64,000 nucleotides of DNA from Bog-375 sp049698695 (GCA_049698695.1 JBAVYH010000024.1:23355-87354); one strand, 5' to 3'. Shown: positions 25,341 through 32,381, numbered from the stretch's first letter. The notes: a model not told the origin generated them from the letters alone. A program made the numbers and translations.

Positions 25341-25369
25341 AGTATGTGCCCATTCCTTTAGGATGTCAA
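25341..25369 (-). promoter_or_regulatory. Sigma-70 promoter of the peptidase gene
   Basis: On the reverse strand TTGACA (25364-25369) and CATACT (25341-25346) are separated by 17 bp, a perfect -35 and a 4/6 -10. The -35 hexamer contains the TGA stop codon of the upstream sigma-like gene. Transcription would start near 25334, leaving a leader of about 24 nt with AAGGA before the ATG at 25310. Confidence 0.6.
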
Positions 25370-25761
25370 GAGGAGAGATGGGTTTCACCGGTCGAGCCCG
25401 AAGCGGTGATGGCTTCCACGACTGCGCGCTCGATGTGACTTGTGGCGTGGGCCGAAAAGCTGTCTTGAGAGCTGTCGCCCAGAGTCCTCACCGCGCGCAC
25501 CAACCCGAGGTTACCTTCCTGAATCAACTTGAGAATAGGAACGCAATCATTCCGATAGCGTACTGCGATGGAAACGATCAAGAGCAGATTCGCTTCTATC
25601 AGGCGTTTTTCGGCGGATGCCGCGATCTGGTCTCCGGCTCGAATATGCTCAACACAATCGATTTCTTCGGCACGACTCAGCGCGGGAATCTTGTCGAGCT
25701 CGCCAACATAAACCGATAGGGGCTCATCAAAAGGCAAGGCATCGTCGTCCAAGTTCGTCAC
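25366..25761 (-). CDS. Truncated sigma-70-like protein (regions 1.2 to 2 only)
   Basis: This protein of 131 residues (128 if translation starts at the TTG at 25752, which has AGAGG 8 nt upstream) is similar to primary sigma factors over region 1.2 (PLSVYVGELDKIPALSRAEE) and region 2 (RLIEANLLLIVSIAVRYRND, LIQEGNLGLVRAVRTLGDSS, then FSAHATSHIERAVVEAI in place of the usual FSTYATWWIRQAI). It ends there, without regions 3 and 4, so it cannot read a -35 element by itself. The promoter-melting aromatics TWW are replaced by TSH. It might bind core RNA polymerase as a modulator, or be a decayed sigma gene. The reading frame is intact. Confidence 0.72.
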   Translation of the reverse strand: MTNLDDDALPFDEPLSVYVGELDKIPALSRAEEIDCVEHIRAGDQIAASAEKRLIEANLLLIVSIAVRYRNDCVPILKLIQEGNLGLVRAVRTLGDSSQDSFSAHATSHIERAVVEAITASGSTGETHLSS

Positions 25762-25813
25762 CTCTCTACCCTAATCCTATGGTGCGAGACCTATTGGCTG
25801 TTCTTCGCAGGCT

Positions 25814-25843
25814 TTGACATCGATTTCCACTGGAGGACATTAT
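25814..25843 (+). promoter_or_regulatory. Sigma-70 promoter of the orphan antitoxin gene
   Basis: TTGACA (25814-25819) and CATTAT (25838-25843) are separated by 18 bp. Transcription would begin near 25850, just before the ATG at 25859. This supports that ATG over the longer open frame, whose first codons would overlap the promoter. Confidence 0.55.
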
Positions 25844-25858
25844 GAGTGTGTGAGAACC

Positions 25859-26074
25859 ATGCTCTACCTGGAAGCCGATGCGCTGAAAGCCGTTGCCTCG
25901 TACGCCCGACGCCGGTGTATTTCGCTGGGCGAAGCCGCCTCGGCGCTGATCCTCAAGGGGAGCAGCTACCAGCTTGGGATCACTAGAATCAACGGCCTGC
26001 CGGTCTTTGAAGTGCCGGACCGTTTCCCGAAAATCACTCCCGGGGAGGTCCGCCAGCTTCTGGACAGAGAATGA
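25859..26074 (+). CDS. VapB-like antitoxin, orphaned
   Basis: This 71-residue protein starts MLYLEADALKAVASYARRRC, continues ISLGEAASALILKGSS and ends with NGLPVFEVPDRFPKITPGEV. This is the pattern of small ribbon-helix-helix antitoxins that precede PIN-domain toxins in acidobacterial genomes: an N-terminal DNA-binding segment and a C-terminal toxin-binding tail. The expected toxin gene begins 1 bp after the stop but is cut after ten codons (see 26076-26108). The antitoxin itself looks intact. Confidence 0.65.
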   Translation: MLYLEADALKAVASYARRRCISLGEAASALILKGSSYQLGITRINGLPVFEVPDRFPKITPGEVRQLLDRE

Positions 26075-26075
26075 A

Positions 26076-26108
26076 ATGAGACGCGTGCCGCTGCTCGACG
26101 CCGGCTGA
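26076..26108 (+). pseudogene. PIN-domain toxin (VapC) N-terminal stub
   Basis: Directly after the antitoxin stop, an ATG opens MRRVPLLDAG and then meets TGA. The sequence RVPLLDA is the usual first strand of a PIN toxin, whose first catalytic Asp is the D here, normally followed by NVLIAL. The remainder is missing: the neighbouring leftward VWFA gene ends 8 bp further on, so the toxin was apparently removed by a deletion or rearrangement. Confidence 0.55.
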
Positions 26109-26115
26109 GGGCGGC

Positions 26116-27279
26116 TCAGGACGCGTAATAGCCTTCCCGGCCTTGCACCACCAGGTCCTTCTTCTTCGTGGTGAGGTGAATGTGCCGGTAAGCGGGAGCG
26201 TCGCCGGTTTGGTCCGACGTGTAGCCGATGCTGTACTGGCTGCGAAGCTCCTCTTCGATTTCGGCGAATACCTTATCGATCGGCAGGTGGTGCGACACCT
26301 CGATAAACCTGCCGCCGGTCTCGCGCGCCATCTGCTCGAGGACCTTCTTGCCGTCGGCGCGATTTCCCCCGCCGGGATAGCCGCCTCCGCCGCCAGGATA
26401 CCCTCCGCCGGGATAGCCCATCCCACCGCGGCGCCGTCCCATGCCGGGGCCGTAACCACCGCCGTTGCCGAACCCGTTGGAACCGGCGAAGAGAACCGAG
26501 TACACCAGCGTATCGGCCCGCTCGGCGGCGGCGATCGACTCGAAGAGCGTGGTCTTACTGCCCCGATCGACACCGTCAGTGAGCAGCACCAGCGCCTTGC
26601 GGCCCTTCTGTTTTCGCATCAGCTCGTCGGAGGCCAGTAGCACGGCGTCGTAGAGATGGGTGCCTGCGTGCTGGCGGCTGGAGCCGCCGGGATCGTCGGG
26701 CGGATATCCGCCGCCGCGCTGACGCTGCAATTGCGGCTCGTTGACCTGCAACTCGTCCAGCGCTTTCTCCAGCTTCGCACGCGAGGGCGTCAGATCTTCG
26801 AGCAACTCCACTTCCTTGTCGAAATGAATCAGGAAGGCGAGGTCGCGGTCGGCGCGCAGCACCTGGTCGAAAAAGCGCTGGCTGGCAGCGCGCTCGTCGC
26901 TCAGCACATTGCGCTGGCTGCCGCTGGTGTCCACCAGCAGCCCGAGCGTCAGCGGCAAATCGGTTTCGCGCGCGAAGTATCGGATCACCTGCGGATGGCC
27001 CTCTTCGTCCACCACGAAATCGTCTTTGTCCAAATTGGTGACGATCTGGCCCTTCTTGTCGCGCACGGTGGCGAGGATGTTGACCACTTTGACTTCCGCC
27101 GAATACGTGGGGGGCTGCTGGCCGGGCGCGGTGGCGCCCTGGGCCGGCGATGGCTGCTGGCCGGCCGCCGGTGCAGCGGGCGCTGCGCCCTGAGCGGCCG
27201 GCGGCTGCTGGCCGCGCAGCCAGTAAGCAGCCGGAAACAGGCTGAAAGCGGAAAGCAGACTCCGCCTGGACAGGTTCAT
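26116..27279 (-). CDS. VWFA-domain exported protein
   Basis: This 387-residue protein has an N-terminal export signal with twin arginines (MNLSRRSLLSAFSLFPAAYW), an Ala/Gln/Pro-rich linker (about 24-58), a short beta unit (VVNILATVRDKKGQIVTNLD) and a von Willebrand A domain with MIDAS DTSGS (117-121). Within the VWA fold, at about 265-310, there is a Gly-rich insertion of GGGYPGG-type repeats. The form is widespread in Acidobacteriota, usually as VWFA-related proteins of unknown role. It should bind a metal and a protein partner outside the cytoplasm. It is transcribed towards the truncated PIN gene. Confidence 0.88.
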   Translation of the reverse strand: MNLSRRSLLSAFSLFPAAYWLRGQQPPAAQGAAPAAPAAGQQPSPAQGATAPGQQPPTYSAEVKVVNILATVRDKKGQIVTNLDKDDFVVDEEGHPQVIRYFARETDLPLTLGLLVDTSGSQRNVLSDERAASQRFFDQVLRADRDLAFLIHFDKEVELLEDLTPSRAKLEKALDELQVNEPQLQRQRGGGYPPDDPGGSSRQHAGTHLYDAVLLASDELMRKQKGRKALVLLTDGVDRGSKTTLFESIAAAERADTLVYSVLFAGSNGFGNGGGYGPGMGRRRGGMGYPGGGYPGGGGGYPGGGNRADGKKVLEQMARETGGRFIEVSHHLPIDKVFAEIEEELRSQYSIGYTSDQTGDAPAYRHIHLTTKKKDLVVQGREGYYAS

Positions 27280-27480
27280 ATGGTCTTTCTCTTCGTTGAA
27301 TAGAGATGCGCCCGCAGGGCCATTGGTTACCTTGCGCCAACGCGCAAAGATTTTGGAACCTATCCCAGAGCCGGCTGCGCGCCGCCTTATTTCGGCGCCG
27401 GCTGTCCGACGCGCGAAACCCGTGCGCTGAAACCGCTGTAACCCCCTGCCCCTCCGAAACGTTATGCTTAGTTCAAGACC

Positions 27481-27984
27481 GTGCTTCAGGCTTCGAGCTG
27501 GGTGGGAACCTCATTCCGCGCCGTGGCGTGCCTTCTGGTGGCGTGCGGCCTGGCACACGCTGCCGATCCGCAATTGGCGCCGGTGGGCGTCTGCGAGGTG
27601 CTGCGCCACCTGGCTGCGTGGGAAAACAAGAGCGCCGTTATCGTGGGACGCTACAGCTTCCGTCCCACCGGGCGATGGGTAAGCGAACAGGTTTGCGACC
27701 CGGGCGCCGCCGAGCCGCCGCAGCTCTGGATTGTCGAGGACGAAAAAGACGGTCCCCGTCCGGCCGAGGGGTTCGAGCTCGACGCCGCCGCGGTGCGGCA
27801 GAAGCTGGCCGAGATCGAACGCCACACCGCGCTCGCCAAGTTTCGTTTCGGCTCTCCCGGCTACGACCGCTGGGCCGTCGTCTACGGCCGCGTCGAAGCG
27901 CGCAAGGGCGACGACGCCAAGAAGGCTCCCGCCAACCTGGTGATCTGCGGTACCGCCGTCATCGTGATCCTGAACGCCGAGTAA
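27481..27984 (+). CDS. Secreted hypothetical protein
   Basis: This protein of up to 167 residues starts with GTG and has a probable signal peptide (FRAVACLLVACGLAHAADP). The mature part has VCEVLRHLAAWENKSAVIVG, RYSFRPTGRWVSEQVCDP and YDRWAVVYGRVEARKGDDAK, ending NLVICGTAVIVIL. It looks like a compact beta-rich fold with two or three cysteines; I know of similar hypothetical proteins but no function. TATGCT lies about 12 nt before the GTG. It stands alone. Confidence 0.6.
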   Translation: MLQASSWVGTSFRAVACLLVACGLAHAADPQLAPVGVCEVLRHLAAWENKSAVIVGRYSFRPTGRWVSEQVCDPGAAEPPQLWIVEDEKDGPRPAEGFELDAAAVRQKLAEIERHTALAKFRFGSPGYDRWAVVYGRVEARKGDDAKKAPANLVICGTAVIVILNAE

Positions 27985-28026
27985 GCGCCCGATCCGAATT
28001 GCAACGCCCGACCGGTGCCATAACAT

Positions 28027-28067
28027 TGGTGGGGCGGGCTTGAGCCTGCCAACGCCCGCGCGCGGGC
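28027..28067. repeat. Intergenic palindrome and dispersed GGGGCGGGCTT element
   Basis: TGGTGGGGCGGGCTTGAGCC at 28027-28046 is followed by the perfect palindrome GCCCGCGCGCGGGC (28054-28067). A related TGGCGGGGCAGGCTTCAGCC reads on the reverse strand near 62963-62982. Both copies lie just after stop codons, as expected for dispersed intergenic repeats or terminator-like elements. Confidence 0.4.
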
Positions 28068-28099
28068 ACATTGGTTCACAGCGTCTTTTGAGGGAGCGA

Positions 28100-28237
28100 A
28101 TGCCCGACACGTACCGTTTCATTGCCATCAAAACTCTTGCCGCGTCAGGCTGCCTTCTGGCATGGCTGATCCCCGCCTGCGCCCAGCCGCGGGACTATCC
28201 CGTGAAGCCGGTGCTTTTCGGTCAAAGCCGAGGATGA
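28100..28237 (+). pseudogene. GH127-type (DUF1680) glycosidase, N-terminal stub
   Basis: The frame starts MPDTYRFIAIKTLAASGCLL, a signal peptide, and continues ACAQPRDYPVKPVLFGQSRG before a stop. YPVKPVxF is how many secreted GH127 (beta-L-arabinofuranosidase, DUF1680) proteins begin after the signal; the catalytic domain is missing. The following 186 bp show nothing coding. I take it as the 5' end of a deleted glycosidase gene; the identification rests on a short motif. Confidence 0.45.
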
Positions 28238-28423
28238 GCCTTCCTCATCCGCCGACCCCAATCTTTAATCGATTGTTGGACCCCAGACCTCGCCGCGCGC
28301 ACCGTTTTCCAGAGCGAGCCCGGCCCGCCAGGCCCCTACTGCGCGACAGGAATCATGGCGCCTGGGGGCGAGCTGGCTCCGGCGTAGGTCGCAATCACCT
28401 GATTGTCGCCGTTGGCTGCTGGA

Positions 28424-28894
28424 CTACTCGAGGACCGCAATCTGGCGCATGACGCTTTTCACTTTGGAGGCATACGCAGGATCGGGGTTGTAGAGGGCAA
28501 GCACCTGGTTGAGGTTTCGATCGCGATATAACTTCGATTGCCCGAGTTGGTAGGCCACTCCCCAAATCGCGGCGGTGGGGCTGGAAAAACTGCTACGTCC
28601 ATTATCCCAGCCGAAAATGTTGTTGTTCGGGGCGGTCTTGCCACCGGTCGATTCCACGAAGGAAATGCTCGGCAACAGCCGCCAATCCAAGCGGTTACCA
28701 TCCGCGGCGTCGAGAAATGCCTGGGCATACTCTCGGGCGGGGCAGCCGGCTTTTTCGAAAAACCCGCGAACCGCCCCCAGGCGCGCGTCCTGGCGGGCCT
28801 CGGGGACCTGGCTAAACTGCAACGGTGAAACTGGAGATGGAGCGCAGGCTACGCCCGCAAATACTACCAAACCACTGGATAAAAACTTAAGCAT
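28424..28894 (-). CDS. Secreted lysozyme/glucosaminidase-like protein
   Basis: This 156-residue protein has an N-terminal signal (MLKFLSSGLVVFAGVACAPS) that may be a lipoprotein signal, although the position three before the Cys is Gly. The mature part resembles small goose-lysozyme or glucosaminidase-like domains: EYAQAFLDAADGNRLDWRLL, PSISFVESTGGK with the catalytic Glu candidate in FVES, NNIFGWDNG, then AAIWGVAYQLGQSKLYRDRN and LALYNPDPAYASKVKSVMRQ. It should cut peptidoglycan in the periplasm. AAGGAG lies 7 nt before the ATG. A 130-nt leader and an extended -10 promoter precede it. Confidence 0.75.
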   Translation of the reverse strand: MLKFLSSGLVVFAGVACAPSPVSPLQFSQVPEARQDARLGAVRGFFEKAGCPAREYAQAFLDAADGNRLDWRLLPSISFVESTGGKTAPNNNIFGWDNGRSSFSSPTAAIWGVAYQLGQSKLYRDRNLNQVLALYNPDPAYASKVKSVMRQIAVLE

Positions 28895-29040
28895 CTAAGA
28901 ACTCCTTATACTGGAACAAGTTGTGCCGGTGTCTCGCATTTGGCGCGAGGGTAGGCCCGGCAAGGGGTTCGGGACGGGGACTCGCTTGGCGCTCCCCCAG
29001 GGTTGGGCTCAAGAGATTGACATAAGCTGCAATTATACCA
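28895..29040 (-). promoter_or_regulatory. Extended -10 promoter and structured leader of the lysozyme-like gene
   Basis: On the reverse strand TGGTATAAT (29032-29040) is a perfect -10 with the extended TGn motif; transcription would begin near 29025 and give a leader of about 130 nt. The leader is rich in paired G- and C-runs (CTGGGGGAG facing GAGTCCCC, then CCCGAACCCC and CCTACCCTCGCG). Cell-wall hydrolase genes often have c-di-AMP (ydaO-type) riboswitches, and CCGAACCC recalls that motif, but I cannot fold it into the full consensus. The promoter call is firmer than the riboswitch idea. Confidence 0.4.
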
Positions 29041-29234
29041 TTACGGTCACCCGATTCCAGTGCGAGTCTAGTCCGGGTGGCCCCAAAATGTACGATCCGA
29101 TACATTCGAGCAACGGGCGGCTATACCGCGCCGGAGGGCTGATCATCGGCGCGTAAACCAAAGAGCCGATGAGCCTTGTGCCGCTCCAGGCGGGAGGGCG
29201 ATGATCACACCCCCGGACGGGCAGGCCGGCCCCA

Positions 29235-29240
29235 TATACT
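29235..29240 (+). promoter_or_regulatory. -10 element for a possibly leaderless gene
   Basis: TATACT lies exactly 6 nt before the ATG at 29247, so transcription would start at the start codon or within a base or two of it. No -35 hexamer is visible. AAGGGG abuts the ATG but is too close to work as a normal Shine-Dalgarno motif. Confidence 0.4.
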
Positions 29241-29246
29241 AAGGGG

Positions 29247-29885
29247 ATGGCTTGCGCGATCTGCCAGACGCGGCGGCCCCGGCGCCATTGCCCGGGTGTT
29301 CACGGCGACATCTGCACCATGTGCTGCGGTACCGAGCGCGAGGTCACCGTATCGTGCCCTCTCGACTGTGCATACCTGCGGGACGCGCGCAAACATGAAA
29401 AGGCCCCGCCCTTCGATGCCGAGCAGTTGCCGAACCGCGACATCCGGGTCACCGAGGAGCTGCTTGAGAACAACGCGGAATTGCTGGAATTCCTGAGCCG
29501 CGCGCTGGCTGAGGCGGCTCTGGAAACGCCGGGCGCAGTCGACAGCGACCTTCGGGACGCGCTGACTGCCCTGATTCGCACTTACCGTACCTTGCAAACC
29601 GGGATTTACTATGAGACCCTCCCTGAGAATGCGCTGGCGGCGAAGATCTTCCGCGCCGTGGCGAACGCTGTAGGCGAATTCCGGCAGCGGGAGACCCAGC
29701 GGCTGGGCATGGCCAAGACCCGAGACGCGGATCTGCTGGGCCTGCTCGTATTCCTCGAGCACCTGGAACTTGACCGAAACAACGGACGTGTGCGCGGACG
29801 CGCTTTCCTCGATCTGCTGCGCGGGCTTCAGCCGGAATCGCCGGACGACCCGTCCGATTCGTCGCCGCTCGTCCTGCCCGGATAG
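29247..29885 (+). CDS. Conserved hypothetical protein with N-terminal Cys/His cluster
   Basis: This 212-residue cytoplasmic protein begins MACAICQTRRPRRHCPGVHG and DICTMCCGTEREVTVSCPLD, giving seven cysteines and two histidines in 44 residues, probably one or two structural zinc sites. The rest is helical, with TEELLENNAELLEFLSRALA and LEFLEHLELDR-type segments. I recall such proteins from Acidobacteriota without a function. Its last 58 bp overlap the 3' end of the convergent fliM gene. See the TATACT element at 29235 for the start. Confidence 0.75.
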   Translation: MACAICQTRRPRRHCPGVHGDICTMCCGTEREVTVSCPLDCAYLRDARKHEKAPPFDAEQLPNRDIRVTEELLENNAELLEFLSRALAEAALETPGAVDSDLRDALTALIRTYRTLQTGIYYETLPENALAAKIFRAVANAVGEFRQRETQRLGMAKTRDADLLGLLVFLEHLELDRNNGRVRGRAFLDLLRGLQPESPDDPSDSSPLVLPG

Positions 29886-30829
29886 GGCGAGACGTGCATC
29901 TCCTCGATCTGAAACGCCCGTTTCTTTCCGGTGCTGACCACGTGGCCTGAGAATTTTCTCCCACCGTTGACTTCCAGGTCAACGGCCCTGCCGACGGGAT
30001 AATCGAAGGTCAGCAATTGGCCTTCTTCGAGCCCCAGCAGGTCGTGCACGGTTAACGTGGGCCCGGTCAGGCGTGCCTCCAGCGCCAGCGAGGCGTCGCG
30101 CAAAAATCGCAGGATCCGGAACTGTTCCGTCTGGCTGGCGTTCGTTTTCCGCAGCGACCATTGCTGGTCGAACTTCTGCCGCATCATTTTGATTACGATC
30201 GACGGCATCGCGATGTTCATCATGCCCACCGTTTCGCCGATGCGCACCTCAACCGCAATCGCCACCACCGCCTCGTTCGGCGCGAGGATGTGCAGCAACT
30301 GCGGCTCGGTCTCCATCGCTACCACCGTGAAGTCGACCTCGGTGACTACCTTCCATGCCTCGCGCAGATCCTGCAGGATGATGCGCAACAGGCCGTCCAG
30401 CAGTTTCTGTTCGATCTCGGTGATGTCGCGCTGAATGTTGATGGTGGTCTTTCCCGAGCCGCCCAGCAGCATTTCCAGAATGGGGAAAACCAGCGAAGGG
30501 TTCAATTCCAACACGCCTTGACCGTCGTAGGGTTTCAACCCCAGCGAAACCATGCACGTTGGCGAAGGCAAGCCATCGAGGAATTCCGCGTAAGAAAGCT
30601 GTTCCACGCTCACCAGGTTGACCGCCAGGTAGGAGCGCAGGTACGCGGAGAGACTGGAGACCAGGTTGCGGACGAACGTATCGTGGAGAAGATGGATCGC
30701 CCGAACCTGAGACTTGGGGATGCGATCCGGTCGCCGAAAATCGAAGCGGACGGCCGGCACTTCGCGCTTCCGGTCTTGCGCGTTCTGAAATACGGCGTCG
30801 ATTTCCTGCTGCGATAGCTGTCGCCCCAA
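29828..30829 (-). CDS. fliM: Flagellar motor switch protein FliM
   Basis: This 333-residue protein starts GRQLSQQEIDAVFQNAQ, the N-terminal motif (LSQxEIDxL) that binds phosphorylated CheY. The middle domain has KSQVRAIHLLHDTFVRNLVS, LEMLLGGSGK (the GGxG contact to FliG) and RIGETVGMMNIAMPSIVIKM. The C-terminal SPOA domain runs through LEARLTGPTLTVHDLLGLEE and GRKFSGHVVSTGKKRAFQIE. The length is normal; the last about 25 residues are Ser/Gly/Asp-rich and lie in the overlap with the convergent gene. No other motor gene is nearby; it diverges from a cheY-cheX pair, which suits its role as CheY target at the motor base. Confidence 0.94.
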   Translation of the reverse strand: MGRQLSQQEIDAVFQNAQDRKREVPAVRFDFRRPDRIPKSQVRAIHLLHDTFVRNLVSSLSAYLRSYLAVNLVSVEQLSYAEFLDGLPSPTCMVSLGLKPYDGQGVLELNPSLVFPILEMLLGGSGKTTINIQRDITEIEQKLLDGLLRIILQDLREAWKVVTEVDFTVVAMETEPQLLHILAPNEAVVAIAVEVRIGETVGMMNIAMPSIVIKMMRQKFDQQWSLRKTNASQTEQFRILRFLRDASLALEARLTGPTLTVHDLLGLEEGQLLTFDYPVGRAVDLEVNGGRKFSGHVVSTGKKRAFQIEEMHVSPYPGRTSGDESDGSSGDSG

Positions 30830-30954
30830 ATTCCGGCTCCTGGAGCGAAGATCGGCTCATTCGCACCATACTTTAGCCCTGCCCCAAATGAGAATCTTTG
30901 CGCGCGCCCTAATGAAATCGCCCCGCCCTCCGATAAATGGGATGTAGGAGCTGA

Positions 30955-31344
30955 ATGGAATCCGACGTCCTGGTAGTAGATGATTCCGCTGCAATCCGCA
31001 AGATTTTGCAGCGCGTGCTACGTCAGACCGGCATGGCGATCCGAAACATTTACGAGGCCGGAGATGGGCAGGAAGCCTTACAGGTTCTGGACCGCCAGAT
31101 GGTCAACCTGGTACTAACGGATATCAACATGCCGAAGATGGACGGCATTCAGTTGCTGGCCGCCATGAAAGGCGCCGCTGCGTGGCGCGGTATCCCGGTG
31201 GTCATGGTTACCACCGAAGGCGGCGAGGCCAGGGTCAGCGAGGCGGTTCGTCTGGGGGCTGCCGGCTATGTTCGCAAACCGTTTACGGCGGACCAGATCA
31301 AGGAGAAGTTGGTGGGCGTGCTGCCAGCGGCGATGTTGTCATGA
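30955..31344 (+). CDS. cheY: CheY-type response regulator
   Basis: This 129-residue stand-alone receiver has the acidic pair D9-D10, phosphoacceptor D56 in LTDINMPKMDG, T87 and K108 in RKPF, all the expected residues. It has no output domain. TAGGAG lies 5 nt before the ATG. It is the first gene of a short chemotaxis operon, overlapping cheX by 4 bp, and diverges from fliM; the likely role is to carry the signal to the motor, with CheX as phosphatase. It could instead serve another histidine kinase. Confidence 0.9.
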   Translation: MESDVLVVDDSAAIRKILQRVLRQTGMAIRNIYEAGDGQEALQVLDRQMVNLVLTDINMPKMDGIQLLAAMKGAAAWRGIPVVMVTTEGGEARVSEAVRLGAAGYVRKPFTADQIKEKLVGVLPAAMLS

Positions 31345-31871
31345 ATCTTAAAGACGATGTGGTTCAGTCACTTTCACAAGCGGTCGAAAACGTGTTCTCC
31401 ACGATGCTCGGCGTCAGTGTCGTGCCGGGCCCGGTGACGTTTGAAAACGGAGCGCCGGACGCCCACGATGGCGTGCTCTCTCTGATCGGGCTGGCGGGCA
31501 ACTGGGCAGGCACAGGGTGCGTGTCCTGCTCGCCGGTCGTGGCCTGCCGTGTCTGCTCGCATATGCTGCTGACCGAAACCACCGCGGTGAATGAAGAAGT
31601 GCTGGACGCAGTCGCCGAACTCACCAACATGATCGTCGGCTGCGTGAAGAACGACCTGGAGCGCGAACTGGGCCCGCTCGGATTGAGCATCCCGACGGTC
31701 GTTTTCGGCAAGAACTTTCGCACCAAGAGCGCCGGCCATAGGGAATGGATCGTACGGCGCTTTCACTGGGATAGCGACACGTTTGAAGTCAGGGTCTGCC
31801 TGGCGCCCAGCGAACGTGCGGTTGCCTTACAGCCGCACGCCGTCGGGCCATTAAACCAAGTGGGGGTCTGA
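31341..31871 (+). CDS. cheX: CheX-like CheY phosphatase
   Basis: This 176-residue protein matches the CheX/CheC phosphatase fold: NLKDDVVQSLSQAVENVFST at the start, GVLSLIGLAGNWAGTGCVSC, and the signature helix DAVAELTNMIVGCVKNDLER, which carries the conserved Glu and Asn (ExxN) used for dephosphorylating CheY. The start is at 31341, where ATGA overlaps the cheY stop; the frame is open further upstream only as a shadow of cheY. Its place behind cheY supports the role in adaptation or signal termination. Confidence 0.8.
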   Translation: MNLKDDVVQSLSQAVENVFSTMLGVSVVPGPVTFENGAPDAHDGVLSLIGLAGNWAGTGCVSCSPVVACRVCSHMLLTETTAVNEEVLDAVAELTNMIVGCVKNDLERELGPLGLSIPTVVFGKNFRTKSAGHREWIVRRFHWDSDTFEVRVCLAPSERAVALQPHAVGPLNQVGV

Positions 31872-31890
31872 GCAATCGCGAGGGACAAAG

Positions 31891-32151
31891 ATGGACAAAA
31901 TGGCTGCTTCAATTCTCACCGGTCACGACCCAACGCCTGTCGCGCCAGTCGATTCGCGCGCCGGCAGGTCTCTGGCCTTTCCATGGGCCGTTGCGGTGAA
32001 GGCGATCCTGGATATCGATCGAGCGCGGTTCCCGCAGGACCGGCGCCCATGGGGAGACAGGCTGCATATGCTGATTTCCGGCCCACGTTCTTGCGCGGCC
32101 CCGAAACCGAACGGCCGCGCGCTGGCTGTGCCCGGCGGATGTGAACTATGA
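31891..32151 (+). CDS. Small hypothetical protein of the cheY-cheX operon
   Basis: This 86-residue frame starts 19 bp after cheX with GAGG about 9 nt before the ATG, and ends in an ATGA overlap with the MCP-tip fragment, so its place argues for translation. The product (SILTGHDPTPVAPVDSRAGR, then WAVAVKAILDIDRARF) resembles nothing I know and is rich in Arg and Pro in the second half. It may be the decayed front part of a chemoreceptor or adaptor. Confidence 0.4.
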   Translation: MDKMAASILTGHDPTPVAPVDSRAGRSLAFPWAVAVKAILDIDRARFPQDRRPWGDRLHMLISGPRSCAAPKPNGRALAVPGGCEL

Positions 32152-32381
32152 ACGGATTCGGAAAACAACTGGAAAACTTCGGACGTGCCGGCGAGAGCGT
32201 CGAGCGGATGCTTGATGCAATCCGGTTTCAGACCGCGATCCTGACACTGAACGCAGCCCTCGAAGCCGCGCAGATGGCGAAACCGGGAGTGGAGTCCATG
32301 GCGATCGCCGATCCGGTCCGAAACGCGAAGCAAGCAGCCGCCGGACGGGCCGCATCAAGCGCTGACGCCATTCCATCCTAG
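32148..32381 (+). CDS. Methyl-accepting chemotaxis protein tip fragment
   Basis: This 77-residue frame reads VERMLDAIRFQTAILTLNAA and LEAAQMAKPG, then MAIADPVRNAKQAAAGRA, a diverged copy of the hairpin tip of chemoreceptors (consensus QTNILALNAAVEAARAGE and VADEVRxLA), the part that touches CheA and CheW. Neither the long signalling helices nor a sensor or membrane segment is present. Key positions have drifted (QTA for QTN, ADPVR for ADEVR). It is the last gene of the cheY-cheX run, coupled by ATGA. It may be a relic or a miniature adaptor; I favour a relic. Confidence 0.5.
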   Translation: MNGFGKQLENFGRAGESVERMLDAIRFQTAILTLNAALEAAQMAKPGVESMAIADPVRNAKQAAAGRAASSADAIPS

